Shown here: piece after piece, positions 1 to 9,917 of the stretch
Layout of the letters: every line of letters begins with the position of its first letter
Numbering within the stretch: the stretch's first letter is position 1
NCBI RefSeq assembly: GCF_034702125.1
Contig: NC_085861.1
Coordinates: 46,892,222-46,956,221, forward strand
DNA: 64,000 nt
Source of the DNA: Engraulis encrasicolus
Taxonomy: Eukaryota; Chordata; Actinopteri; Clupeiformes; Engraulidae
Direction of reading: 5' to 3'
Translations under genes and position numbers: made by a program
Notes under the pieces: model-generated
Databases searched by the model: none
What the model saw: only the letters and a program-made list of their open reading frames with translations
Told to the model about the DNA's origin: nothing

Positions 1-346
1 CTTTTGTTTCTCTGGGACGGGAAGTGGAGGGGTGGCAGCCGTAGACTTCCAGTATGTGGGGGGAGGCTGTGGAATGAAGGACGTGATTTATTTTCTGGGT
101 AGTTGTATGAATGAGAAACAATGTGAAAAGAGAGTTCCCGAGCTGTTGGACTACTACTTTTCTGAGCTTAGGGCAGCTGTTGGCCAACAGGCGAATTTCA
201 AGGACCTTGAGGCGGAGTGGAGAGACATGTTTGCTTATGCCTGGACGGACTTTCACAGATTCCTGCTAGGATGGATGCCAGGGCACCATAAAGTTAACAA
301 ATACAGTAGGAAGCTTGCCCGAGATGTACTAAGCAAGCTGAAGTGA
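1..346 (+). CDS. 3'-terminal coding exon of a CHK/EcKL-type kinase-like protein (partial)
   Basis: The frame is open from the first bases of the window to a TGA at 344-346, so the gene enters from the left and about 110 C-terminal residues are visible. The translation contains VDFQ followed by a glycine-rich stretch and [11 protein letters not shown]. After this come a region around [10 protein letters not shown] and a final segment with [12 protein letters not shown] and MPGHH. I recognise this pattern as the C-terminal half of the CHK kinase-like / DUF1679 (EcKinase-related) branch of the aminoglycoside-phosphotransferase fold. VDFQ sits where the Mg-binding DFG-like aspartate of the family lies. 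The family phosphorylates small hydroxylated molecules in insects; the substrate of the fish members is not known. The ATP-binding N-lobe and catalytic loop would be in exons to the left. The GTG at 32 is not a start; the reading frame simply continues upstream. No frameshift is seen, so the gene may be intact. Family call is from recognition, not a search. Confidence 0.7.
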   Translation, partial: FCFSGTGSGGVAAVDFQYVGGGCGMKDVIYFLGSCMNEKQCEKRVPELLDYYFSELRAAVGQQANFKDLEAEWRDMFAYAWTDFHRFLLGWMPGHHKVNKYSRKLARDVLSKLK

Positions 347-694
347 GTTTAACAGAGACAAATGTCACATACAGTGTTTGTGTATCAGTTATTGGGAATA
401 AAAATGTTATTGATTCATTTTGGTATCTTTGCAGTGTTTCCCGCAGGAAATTGCTTGGTCAAGGGGTGGTGTGGCTTCAGCCAGGAGGACCAGGGGATTG
501 GGGAAAAAATAAACAACGAATGTGTACAGTACAATCAAGGGAAAACATTTAAAGTGCAAAATTGTTTATGGCACGTGGCTAGTTGTATCACTGCATGATA
601 TCCTCGTCTTTTCAAAAAACCTTCTGTTGCCCTGCTATTGACCTGCCCCACTGGGGATCCATTAAAGCTAATTTTCACAAGTGAGTTATGCAAG

Positions 695-830
695 TGTCAC
701 AGGTAGGGGCCTATAGGGGGTGCGCGTTTCCAGGCGGCACCCCCGTTTGATACCAAATACCCCGAGGAACAAACTACACCACAGACACACCAGGCAACAC
801 ATGAGTTCACAAGTTATATTTTATTTATAA
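695..830 (-). mobile_element. Antisense LTR end fragment (TGTCAC...GTGACA family)
   Basis: Read on the minus strand this matches the 3' end of the solo LTR at 28923-30001. It shares the terminal TGTCACAGGT, the GTGCGCGTTT block, CGGCACCCCC, the ACCAAATACCCCGAGGA-type block, and a run of A/C words before the A/T-rich tail. Only the R/U5-like end is recognisable. It lies just downstream of the kinase-like stop codon. Confidence 0.6.
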
Positions 831-947
831 AATTTTATTATTTATTTTATTTTCTCATTTTATCTCTTATTTTTCTTTGTCTTAACTTCTCCATGTAATG
901 TTTTGTCTGTAGTTTTGATATGGACCATGTACTTTGAGTCTGATGTA

Positions 948-953
948 AATAAA
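948..953 (+). terminator. Distal polyadenylation signal AATAAA
   Basis: AATAAA lies in an A/T-rich context about 600 bases after the kinase-like stop codon. Two earlier AATAAA hexamers (397, 508) compete with it. It could instead come from the adjacent repeat DNA. Confidence 0.3.
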
Positions 954-1377
954 GAATAGAATTTATTAAATAGCCTATCACTAAAAGTGTTTTTGGAGGA
1001 AGGAGGAAGCTAAAAGTTCAGTCAATGTGCACGGGCCCACGGTACGGTACCACTCAAAGTTCATGTCCTCCGTGTGGGCCCATGCCTCAGGGTGGGGTAG
1101 ACAGGCCAGCAACATCCCAAACTCCGGATGGCTGCATGTGCTGGCTCCTCTGTCACGACCCCCCTCATCTTCGGTGCAACTGCCAGCTGGAGGAACAGGG
1201 AAATGACAAATGCGCACAGACAAATGAGTGGCTACTGATCACAGCACACGTTTAAGTTCAAAGCACTGCACGAATTTCACTACAAAGTGGGCAGAGGAAC
1301 ACAGCAAACTGGGAGCACTCTAGTGCAAACAAAGGAGTAGCCAACTCCACTTATTATGTACACTGGCAACCAGGGCT

Positions 1378-1455
1378 GTAGTCAAGTCCACCAACCTTTG
1401 TAGAGTCCAAGACCAGTACTGGTCAAGTCCGAGTCCAAAGAGGTTCGAGTCAGAG
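1378..1455. repeat. GAGTCC-word repeat tract
   Basis: About 80 bases consist of reiterated GTCAAGTCC / GAGTCCAAG / GAGTC words, a texture common in interspersed fish repeats. It directly abuts the CAGGCCCGTCAC terminus of the next element. The family is not identified. Confidence 0.35.
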
Positions 1456-1587
1456 CAGGCCCGTCACTAGGTTTGAGAGACAGGGGGGGCTTAGCCCCAG
1501 AGGAAGAAAATGCCTGAATTTTTTTCAGCTCACCTGCTAAGGTTTTGTCTATGAATTCATTATTTTAAGAGCAAAGAAATCCCGCAC

Positions 1588-1677
1588 ACTGTCCATTCCA
1601 CCAACAAACTTTAATACATTGTTTCGGTCATCCGACCTTCTTCATGTTGTATTAAAGTTCGTTGGTGGAATGGACAG
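1588..1677 (-). repeat. Long hairpin with inner stem-loop, PLE hammerhead-like
   Basis: A 31-base arm (1588-1618) pairs almost perfectly with 1647-1677. The loop holds a second small stem GGTC-GGAT-GACC, followed on the minus strand by GAAAC. This arrangement (outer stem, ATGAAGA, inner GGTC/GACC stem, GAAAC) resembles degenerate hammerhead motifs carried by Penelope-like elements. The core differs from canonical CUGAUGA, so catalysis is doubtful. Confidence 0.4.
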
Positions 1678-2237
1678 TAGGCCTATGCAGGATTTCTTTA
1701 CACTTGAATGACAACCCCACTGGGATAATATCCTACGCACCTGCCCACCTACAGAGGTGTGCAAAAGCGTCTTCTTGAACAATTATTTTAAGAGCACCAT
1801 ACCGCTTTTTAAAGATCCCATGGCATGGTCCTGTGTGGTGCTTTGTATTGGCTTGCGGGGGGTGTCAGGATGTTATATCTGCAGGCTTTTCTCAAAATAA
1901 AGCTGAAATGCTCTATTTTGGCGTCTTTGAAGAAAGACCCATTTCAGTGCTTTCTCCAGTGCGTCAGTTTGCAGGGGGGAATGGGAGGGAGGGGAGGGGT
2001 GTGTCCCGTGGATGAGTGGGGGCGGGACCAAGCTCCTGGTGGCGACAAGGGTGTGTTTGTTTCAGTGACGTGCGCTGGGATTTATGGCTGGTGAGGCAAC
2101 TTTTTCAATATCAGATTTTCAAATAAATAATTGCCAAATAGGCCTACCGACAAGTTCAATATGTCATAGCAGCTTTCTTAACATAAGGTAGGCCTACATA
2201 TTTTGACATACTGCATTTCCGCAGAGAAAATGCTATT

Positions 2238-2240
2238 AGA

Positions 2241-2274
<34 letters not shown>

Positions 2275-2303
2275 GCACACGCACACACACACACACACAC
2301 ACA
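2238..2303. repeat. CT/CA microsatellite
   Basis: A (CT)n run passes into (CA)n with occasional CG. Confidence 0.9.
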
Positions 2304-2353
2304 GGATTCAAACAGTGGTCTCACATAAACCACTCAGCACCAATGTGGACAGC

Positions 2354-2470
2354 AGAGGAGAGGAGAGGAGAGGTGAGAAGGGGAGGGGAGGGGAGAGGAG
2401 AAGAGAGAGGAGATGAGAGGAGAAAGGAGGAGTGGGGAGGAGCTCAAGGAGAGAAGAGGAGAGGAGATGG
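2354..2470. repeat. Purine-rich GGAGA/AGAGG tract
   Basis: About 115 bases are almost pure purine on the plus strand, made of GAGGA-type pentamers. This is a candidate polypurine/polypyrimidine structure. It produces the serine/leucine-rich minus-strand open frame there, which I do not regard as coding. Confidence 0.8.
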
Positions 2471-3045
2471 GAAAAGAGTATCCTGGTGAACCAGTAGCCT
2501 GTAACATGGTGTCATATAGACCGCTGAGCACCACGGCGAACAAACCGGTGTGATGGCTTTTGTGATACGCACTGGATTCTCGTGCAAATGTAGGCCTACA
2601 TCTACTTGTACGAGGCTACGGCAAGCGATGTGGGACAAAGGTGTGGCAGGAAGCGAATGTCAACGTAAACAGATATTACACAAGCTTCGATATGGTCACC
2701 AAATATTTTGGGACTGTCATTTCTGTTATGCCTACACCTTGGAATTAAATCAGAGTCTTGTAGTTACACGGGTATATTTGATTTACCTCAACGGTACCCT
2801 GTACTCAACTTTACAAACAGTTACCGGGCACATGAGAATCCGGTGCCCATCACAAAAGCTACCACACCGGACAGAATCACGGAGGATTCTCTCTCTCCCC
2901 ACGGGTCTCACAAACACAGGCTTCACACACAGGAAATTGGTCTTACCTGAACTCCTACATCAGGTCCATGCGCCGCTCTTTTCCTTCACTTTGTGAAGGC
3001 GTTGTGGGGCGTTGTGCATGCTAACGTTACTTTAGCCGGTGCTGT

Positions 3046-3435
3046 TCATCCAAAGCCCCAAACGTCGCCCCAAACGTCCAAAGCAATTTGGCATTGAATA
3101 TGAGTAGCCGCGAGGATTTGTGTTTCGTGAGGCTCCTTAGTCCTTAGTAAATTGTTAAGTCGTAAAATCCCATGCGAATGGTCTTCCACACATTCTCGCC
3201 GGTTGCAAACAAGACACAGGGGAAACAACAAATATTTTCTGTTGTACCACTCACTTTGAAATGATCGGGTAGTTATAATCCTCTGACCGGTCACCTGCAG
3301 TAAACCCTTCAGCTCTGTCGGTCCTCCATTCTTTATCACATATTTTCCCCTTGGAAATCCAACTTTGAGAATGCTCTTAGTTTCGTTATGAAATCCACTT
3401 GTAGCAGTCAAAGTGAACAAGCTAGCCAACAACAC
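3046..3435 (-). pseudogene. TTF-type zinc-finger-like fragment (hAT/ZMYM1-like)
   Basis: A minus-strand frame of 129 codons contains, in order, FPRGKYVIKNGGPTE, TRSFQSEWYNRK, a short hydrophobic stretch with two cysteines (LCLVC), LNNLLRTKEPHE and ATHIQCQIAL. This order (IK..G, R-F-x-x-x-WY, Cys pair, short helix with HE, HI..) resembles the TTF-type domain at the N-terminus of hAT-derived proteins such as ZMYM1-like or 52-kDa-repressor-like proteins. In those, a tryptophan-rich segment normally stands between WY and the Cys pair; here it looks deleted. No transposase catalytic part follows, so this is a truncated relic. It lies inside the hAT-like block 1456-3985, which fits. The call is a family resemblance from memory and could be wrong. 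Confidence 0.4.
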
Positions 3436-3985
3436 CGACTGACTGTATTGTGAACTTCAGATTCGCTATGACGTAACTGTCCAGCAAGACTCAACACCAG
3501 AAGGAGTCTGCGGCCAGGCTACTGCTCGCCTCACCATTGTATCTTTCAGTGGGCGTTATGCAAAAGCGTCCAGAGTAAAGAAATGATAATCACACGTAGA
3601 AAATATTTTAAAAATATCAGGAAATGAGGGCACACCATACATACTTCTATTAAGTGTATAAAAACGTTTAATACAATATTACCAGGTTGCATTCACAGAA
3701 CGAGCAACATGGCGCATGCGCTCAAACTTGTTAACGAGGGATTGCGCAAATTCAGCGTATTCGGAGCAATTTGACATGAAATGGGCAAATATTACGATTT
3801 TGGCCACGGAAATGATTGAAAATGAGTGAAACTGTTTAAATACTGCTCAAATGGTAGTTATGGTGCAGATGCTCGAAAACAATAGCTGTTATTGTTACTA
3901 TTATTCACATTTACTGCATCTCATCATTCTCATCTGGAGCTGGGGAGGCCGTGCCTCCCCTGCCGTATTGGAGTGCACGTGCCTG

Positions 3986-5088
3986 GTTTGTTTGTTAGCT
4001 GCTAACTAATAGCTGTAGCATTTCCCATCGGCACGTCAAGCAACTGGGTGAATTGACGCTTTTGACCCGAAGACGAAACATGTAGGGAGCTACCTGCTCA
4101 TGGACTTCAGCGCAGGATGTCTCAGAAGGGTGAGTTTGAAATGTTATGTCTGGAATTTCATTTGTTGGGTGGGTCCGAAAGCCCTTTTGCTAGCCAGTGA
4201 CTGGCTGGTAATTATTATAGCAGCAATATTTTGCATAGACGTCCTTGCTTGAAAGTGAACATCAAAAACAAACAATATTCTTTTTTATTTAGCCTACAGT
4301 AGGCCTACGTATAAGTAGTCTAGACAACCTCATTTGCTTGGTGTGCAGTGCATGTTACTGACATCGCGACTCCACAGTCTCTAAACCCAGCAACTTTCTC
4401 AGTTTGGAATGGATGGATAGTATGTTGAACTAGTTCTATGTAGATATTAGGCTATGCCTACGTCCTTCATTTCTAACATGTATATGCTACTACACCAATA
4501 CGTGTAAAAACAATGTGTTATTATTGAACGAGGCGGGCAATTTTCAGAGCATTAGCCTATAGTAGACTGTTTAACTTTACCCCCTTCAAACATCGTTCTG
4601 TTTCGGATTATTCGGATATGATGCTTATCCCGCATGTGATCACCACTACTGCTGTAAACACTATTGACCAGTCTGTTTGGGGAAAATAGGTGCGCTAACT
4701 TCTGCACTGGAAAATAGTCAGCATTCCCTTTTCCATGTATTCTGGCTTGTGTGCATTGGTGAAATGATCGAGCTGATCTGTTGACATCACATTTACCCAT
4801 GAGTTGCCACCAAAGTTTTTCCATTGTGAAATGTGTATGCCTCATCCTATGTTTACCCGAGGAACCAAACACGATCATAAAACTGCCATTATGTTTTGGA
4901 AATAAGCTTAGATGCTAGCGTGGAAACGAATACAATGGTCAATGCCCACAGAAAGAGAGACCTGTGAATAAGGTGAAGGATTTACCATCTCTAATCTTTA
5001 TAGAATAGGAGATGTGCTGGGAGAGCCAAGATGCACACTTGATTCAATTTATACAAGTAATAGTGAGTAACTACTTGTATACTATTTG
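3986..5088. other. No gene recognised
   Basis: Unique-looking, A/T-moderate sequence with no credible coding frame. A short GACCCGAAGACGAAAC motif at about 4065-4080 resembles the GAAAC part of PLE-type hairpins but lacks a convincing stem. Confidence 0.5.
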
Positions 5089-5300
5089 GGGGCACCTGTG
5101 GCCTAGTGGTTAGAGAGTTGGTCTTTCATTCAAGGAGTTGCTGGTTCAAATTCCCCCTGACCTCTCCCTCCAGGCTGAAGTCCCCTTGAGCAAGGCACCT
5201 AACCACACATTGCTCCAGGGACTGTAACCAATACCCTGAAAAATAATAGTTGTGCGTCGCTTTGAATAAATGAAAGTGTCAGATAAGTGTCATAATCAAT
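5089..5300 (+). mobile_element. tRNA-derived SINE
   Basis: The head has a good RNA polymerase III A box (TGGCCTAGTGG, 5099-5109) and B box (GGTTCAAATTC, 5143-5153), spaced as in tRNA-derived SINEs. It is followed by the CCTTGAGCAAGGCACCTAACC block widespread in fish SINEs, and by a 3' tail GTCGCTTTGAATAAATGAAAGTGTCAGATAAGTGTC of the LINE-mobilised type (quoted in part: CGCTTTGAATAAA). It appears nearly full length. Confidence 0.85.
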
Positions 5301-5497
5301 AATATATTTCGGGATCACACACACCCACATAAGCTGTTAATTCAATTATGCAGACAGTGTAAAGACAGTGTGTGAATATTTATTTATGACAGCATCTAGA
5401 GTATTCCATAGGAACATGGGGATATTTATGGAATACAAATATTGTAGTGAAAGAATTACGTCATTAACAATCTCTGCAACTGTCTTTTCAATTTTTC

Positions 5498-5665
5498 AGC
5501 CGCTTCAAGTATTTGTCCAACAGTGATTCCTGTGTTGACTTGCATATCCATGCTGAGTTCCTTGATGACGAAGGACACTACACCAGGGATTCAGACTGCA
5601 GTACACGTGAACCTCAACACAAGGCTGGCGGTGACCTCCTCTTTATCTGGCTGGCTCGTCTGTGA
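5498..5665 (+). other. Possible orphan exon with strong 3' splice site
   Basis: A textbook acceptor (TGTCTTTTCAATTTTTCAG, 5481-5499) precedes an open frame of about 55 codons containing CVDLHIHAEFLDDEG and a cysteine/aspartate-rich stretch, ending at TGA 5663-5665. The composition is protein-like (acidic, few low-complexity runs). I recognise no family and see no matching neighbouring exon, so this may be a lone relic or chance. Confidence 0.2.
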
Positions 5666-7644
5666 ACGGCACCAACGCCAACATTGCCTCAGTGTGTGTC
5701 GCAGGGTTCCCAAAGACCTTGTCCAGAATGAGGTCCACCAGGACATGAACCTTGACACAAAAAAACACACATATTGTTTAGAATTCTAATGATCTTATTT
5801 TATGGACTTAACGTGATATTAAAGTAACACCAGTAAAAATGTTATGTCAAAATGAGTTGAAATGAATTCTTTTGAAATCTTATCAATACAAAGGTTGTCA
5901 TTATCTTTTTATGGTTGATGCACTATCCCTTCTTGGTCTTTGCGATTTTGAAGAAAGGTAGACTTCCTGCAGGTAGCCGTAGGGGCGGTAGTTGGTTTGA
6001 ATTTTCATTGTGGATAGCCGTCTGTAAGTACAACAAACAATGTGTGAACAGTGTCCCAGTGATTAGTCATTGGAAAGGATTTGAAGAGCTCCAAAATACA
6101 GCAAAAGCCATTTTATACAATTGCCATGAATTGTATAGTTCATAATAGTTATAATTTCATCAAGTCAAGTATCATCCGCAACCTCATGTGTGTGTAAATT
6201 ATACATTTTCTGGTAGAGCAAATATAGAAATTACATTCACAGAAAACATTGTGTTTTCAGGGGGCCTAGTTAAGGGATCCACTCCATTATCCAAACTCAT
6301 GTCCACCACATGTGCTTGTGGCCTGATTCCCACCATCCATGGAGAAAATAATACAGGTTCCCTGTTATGCTGTCAGCCTAGGCACAACAACTTTTGGGGG
6401 ACTTTTCCCTATCCCGATTACAAATGAGAATATGACATTTGAATTGGGCTTTTGTGAGATATTCCAATTAAACATCTATCATCAAAGTATTTTGCAATGT
6501 CATCACAAGGGAGAACAGGAGTTTAGATAGTGGAAAGAACTATGATGATAGGCGTTTCTTGCCATTTAAAGCAAGATAAGCCCTGCTAAATAATGAAATT
6601 TCAGGCACCAACTTTCAAGAACAACAATCTTCTCACATGCAGCATTCTAATGAAGTGGAAGTCAACATTCTTAGTGGCAATTCTGAGGATGACTGAATGA
6701 AAAGGCTGGTACTCTGAGGTCTCGTGGTGGGGCTGAGCTTTGCAACATCATTATGCTTCTTTTTACTTGTCATGACATGAGTTTCTGTAGATGAGAATTG
6801 CTAAATCATTAGAAGAATACTGCACACCGCTTAAAACAATGATCCAAAACAAGGCTCTCCAACTATACAAGACAAGTGAGTGAGTGAATCAGAACAGACA
6901 GAAATGGCATGGAAACAATTGTCAGTAAACCAAAATGTTGAAGGCCTATAAGATGCTGTCATCTTCCCCAGGTATTGGAATGGCCGTCACTGTCATTTCT
7001 GATGTGGCTCAGTAGACATAGTCATGGTGTTGTCATATTTCTGATTCCAATCAATGACTGCACCATACCCTGATACAGTTAATGTTTTGTCCTGTAACAA
7101 TATCGTGGAATAACATAATGTTACACAACAAAGGAAAAAGGAAGTAACCGTTTTGAAGCTACACAACAGTATTGGAAGTGGCAGCTACAGTAGGCTACGT
7201 ACATTTACTCCATGACTGGGGCGGCGGCAATGTCTTCAAGGATAACTGGTGTGGCTGTAGTCCAGGTGGCAATGCGGTCTGTCTGGCAGGCAGCATCCAT
7301 GACCCATATGTCTGAACGTGTACACTTGATGTGGTGGCCTGTGAAGACAACAACCATAGAGGTAGAAAATAACAATAGAGGTGACCCCGCCCCCCTTTTT
7401 ACGGCAGTCTGTATCGGCCATTATCTGTAGGTAGATCAGAGAAATGGAAATTAACGGAGAACAAGGCTCACCTCTGTCGAAAATGTCCATCAACACACTA
7501 TACAAGGACAATAGTTGAAGTGTGTTGCTAACTATGTTCATAAAAGATATTATTTGATTTTTAAATGTATTTTATCGACTCATATGATTTAAGTAGATAT
7601 TTAGCCTGACATTTCAAATCTGGTCTTTGATTAATGTGTTAATT
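5666..7644. other. No gene recognised; one dispersed repeat fragment
   Basis: No credible coding region. The stretch 6370-6468 (CTGTCAGCCTAGGCACAACA onward) is related in the same orientation to 49946-50047, so at least part is interspersed repeat of unknown class. Confidence 0.45.
6370..6468 (+). repeat. Dispersed repeat, copy 1
   Basis: It shares the ordered words CTGTCAGCCTAG, CACAACAACTTTTG, GGGACT, ATCCC, CAAA(T/C)GAGAA and GAGCTTTTG/GGGCTTTTG, GATATT with 49946-50047. The similarity is old, perhaps 75 percent by eye. Class unknown. Confidence 0.6.
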
Positions 7645-7850
7645 AGTCCCTCCAGGAATTCGCGATGTTGCGATTTGAAACTTTTTCGTAACTTCAATGA
7701 ATCCCCGCGAATTCTGCGCGACAGCGCAACTTTAACCAATCACCGCGATTTCATGTCCGTAACGTGTTGCGCTAAACATGTTGCCATACGTAAACATGTA
7801 ACGTGTTGCCATAAACATGTTACTATCTGGGAATGGTCCTTGTGAAAGAA
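7645..7850 (+). repeat. Possible MITE end (TCCCTCCAGGAATTCGCGAT)
   Basis: CCCTCCAGG followed by GCGATNTTGCGATTTGAAACTTTTTCG resembles the terminus of a common fish inverted-repeat element. Related words (ATCGCACAAACAAAAATCGCA, GATTTTCTGGAAATC) appear inverted near 14625-14735. No complete element or duplication is seen. Later bases repeat CATGTAACGTGTTGC words. Confidence 0.35.
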
Positions 7851-8550
7851 CATGGTTTGCTGAAACAAATAAGGCATTAAGGGTGGTAAACTGTAATCTA
7901 TTATCTATTGCTGTAATCTATTGTACATCATGGGAGCACTGAGCTAGACTATGGGTGTGACATCGGGAGCACAGAAAAAATGGCTATTATCTATTCTATC
8001 TATTCTATAGGGTGCCTCAATACGGTAGAGTTTGGCAGTCTGAGCTACAGCAGAGAACACCTCTACAATAACATCTAGCTGTCCAAGTTATCAAAGAAGC
8101 GTTTGTAGTGTAAAATTAATCACTCATCACTTATATTGTCTTGGGCCGATTCAAAACTTAGTGCGTGAACATGTTGTGAGGAGGCTGTGAGACTAGTGGT
8201 GGGGTCGCCACCTGTTAGGAAGCGCATGGACAGCGCTGTTTTTCCCTCCCCTTGCTGGAGCTTGTGGATTGTCAATGGAAGGAGAGAAATAAGCGTGCGT
8301 GCTGGACTTTGCTATTCCCACGGCAAGATGACTAGGCTACTTTCACAGACTTGCTGTAGGCCTATAGCCAATAGTTATTAAATAGCCTAAATACTTAGAG
8401 TTAAATTGCATTTTAGTAGGCAAAAGTGACAACGATAGCAAAATCAAATACCTCAACAGCCGAGGTTGCAACGTCCAGGCTCTCCTGCTTTTAACACTCG
8501 GAAATACAAATAGGCCTAGGCTATTCAACTAAAACTAAGGAATAGACTGG

Positions 8551-9664
8551 TGTCACGGGGGTGACTTTGAGTGAGGACTTTGTAAATTAGAATGGGGAAG
8601 TAAACATTGGGAAAACACGATTATGGGGTCAATTAAAGTAAACGGCTACAGGTGGGAATAGGAAATTGGTGTGGTGATTGGTGACTTTGGATTGTGGGAG
8701 TGTTTATATGCGGAGACGCGAAGTTGGACGGGAGCGCGGAGGGAGAGGGAGAGCAGCCACGAGAGAAGAGGGGGGCCTCGGAGGAGAGATGCGGCCGTGC
8801 CAGAGGGACAGGTGTAGAGGTGGAGAGAACGTTCAACTCCGGTAGCCGGAGAAGAGGACCAGGCCGGAAGAAGACACTGGTGATCCTATGGATCTGCGTG
8901 CAGACGGCTCAGCAGCTCGACGGAGGGAGCGCGACTGGCATTGTGCCTGGTGTGAAAGTCCGCGACCAGAGCTAGAGTGGAAGTGCTGCTTCGGAGGACG
9001 ACCGGGGGGTTAGGACGCTCCCCCCGTCCAAAAGTTAAGTGTCTGCCTGGTACCCCGCACTACGTTAGAAATTCACCTCCTGTCCGTGCGCGCCATCGCC
9101 GCATTCTCTCTCTCTTGCTCTCGCCCCTCCCTCTCTCTCTCTCTCCAAACCCAGCAGTTGTACTTGGACTCACGTTTAATATCGCTGGCCTACCCAGGTG
9201 AATCGCAGCACACATTGTTTGCAGTGAGCTGTGCCGTGTGCGAGTGCTGTGTAACTTCACCCCTAATGTTTAACCTAGACTAGCGATTGCAGTGTTGTAA
9301 ATCACGTATGGAATAAATGCAGCGATTACCTGCGTAGCCTACTTAATTATGGAAGTGAGTGTCATTTGGACTGCCTATGGAAACAAGCCTACTGTCACCA
9401 AGCTCTTCCTGTCTCCCCAGCCTCGCAATGGATGGACACCTGGCCACCGCTCCTCCGCCTCCTTTGGAACTGATGACTGTGGGGGGGAATCTCTAAGGAA
9501 TGGACATGGGACTGGGTTTGGGATTTCGGACTTTTATAGACTTGGGGTGCCCCGGGACTCTTTTAGATTTCTGTTAGTTAATAAATATTAACAGTGTACT
9601 CTCCAGGGTATTTGGTAACAAGGAGAGGTGTCGCTAGAAAATGCGCACTTTCTCACCTGCGACA
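8551..9664 (+). repeat. 5' LTR of the non-autonomous retrotransposon
   Basis: 1114 bp beginning TGTCAC and ending GCGACA. A TATA-like TTTATATG at 8703-8710 and a polyadenylation signal AATAAA at 9580-9585 suggest U3, R and U5. It contains a CT microsatellite near 9120-9145. It preserves the unfilled site (ACTGGTGATCCTATGG, near 8880) of the DNA transposon that split the 3' LTR. Confidence 0.85.
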
Positions 9665-9917
9665 TTTGGCGTAGTGCGGCAGGTTTACCCTGGATTGAGC
9701 GCTGTGTGCCCCAAATGCGTCAAACAAGGATCTAATGAGTGATTGTACGGTCATGTCAGTCAGCCCCCCCCCCCCCCCCCATTTTTTTTTAATAACGGGA
9801 GTTCCGACGACGAATGGCAAGTGGGTGGAAAGACCAATGTTCAAACGGAACAAAAAAATGGAGAGGATGGATCTCCTCCTCTGGTTCTCGGGACGAGAAC
9901 CGATTGGTCGGGGAGGG
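9665..9917 (+). other. Internal region of the non-autonomous retrotransposon
   Basis: 253 bp only: primer binding site, a C-run (about 9766-9780), a T-run, purine-rich sequence, and the polypurine tract GGGGAGGG (9910-9917). No open frame of note. Confidence 0.75.
9667..9683 (+). promoter_or_regulatory. Primer binding site resembling tRNA-Ser
   Basis: TGGCGTAGTGCGGCAGG is complementary to the CCA end and acceptor/T-arm of a vertebrate tRNA-Ser (expected TGGCGTAGTCGGCAGG), with one extra base. Its place two bases after the LTR end is what reverse transcription priming needs. Confidence 0.7.

Larger units (their letters stand above)
347..970 (+). other. 3' UTR and downstream DNA of the kinase-like gene
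   Basis: No further coding capacity is seen. Three AATAAA signals follow the stop codon: 397-402, 508-513 and 948-953. If either proximal signal is used, the 3' UTR is under 200 bases. If the distal one is used, the 3' UTR spans an antisense LTR fragment (see next entry). The region around 820-870 is very A/T-rich. Confidence 0.4.
1456..3985 (-). mobile_element. Degraded hAT-like element (boundaries tentative)
   Basis: The left end begins CAGGCCCGTCACTAGG followed by a G-run and GGCTTAGCCCC. The right end read in reverse begins CAGGCACGTGCACTCC and then GGGGAGGCACGGCCTCCCC. Both start with CAG, as hAT termini do, and the block encloses a minus-strand TTF-type fragment typical of hAT-related proteins. 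The flanking octamers (agtcagag on the left, gtttgttt on the right) do not match. The two ends may therefore belong to different copies. Confidence 0.35.

Noticed and set aside
2550..2996. 148-codon open frame
   Set aside because: No recognisable motif, and it overlaps a competing frame of similar texture beside a purine/CA repeat. Treated as chance.
8694..8975. Open frames of 60-109 codons inside the LTRs (also 9349-9591, 11642-11971)
   Set aside because: They recur identically in both LTRs and read across U3/R/U5 signals, so they are LTR DNA, not genes.
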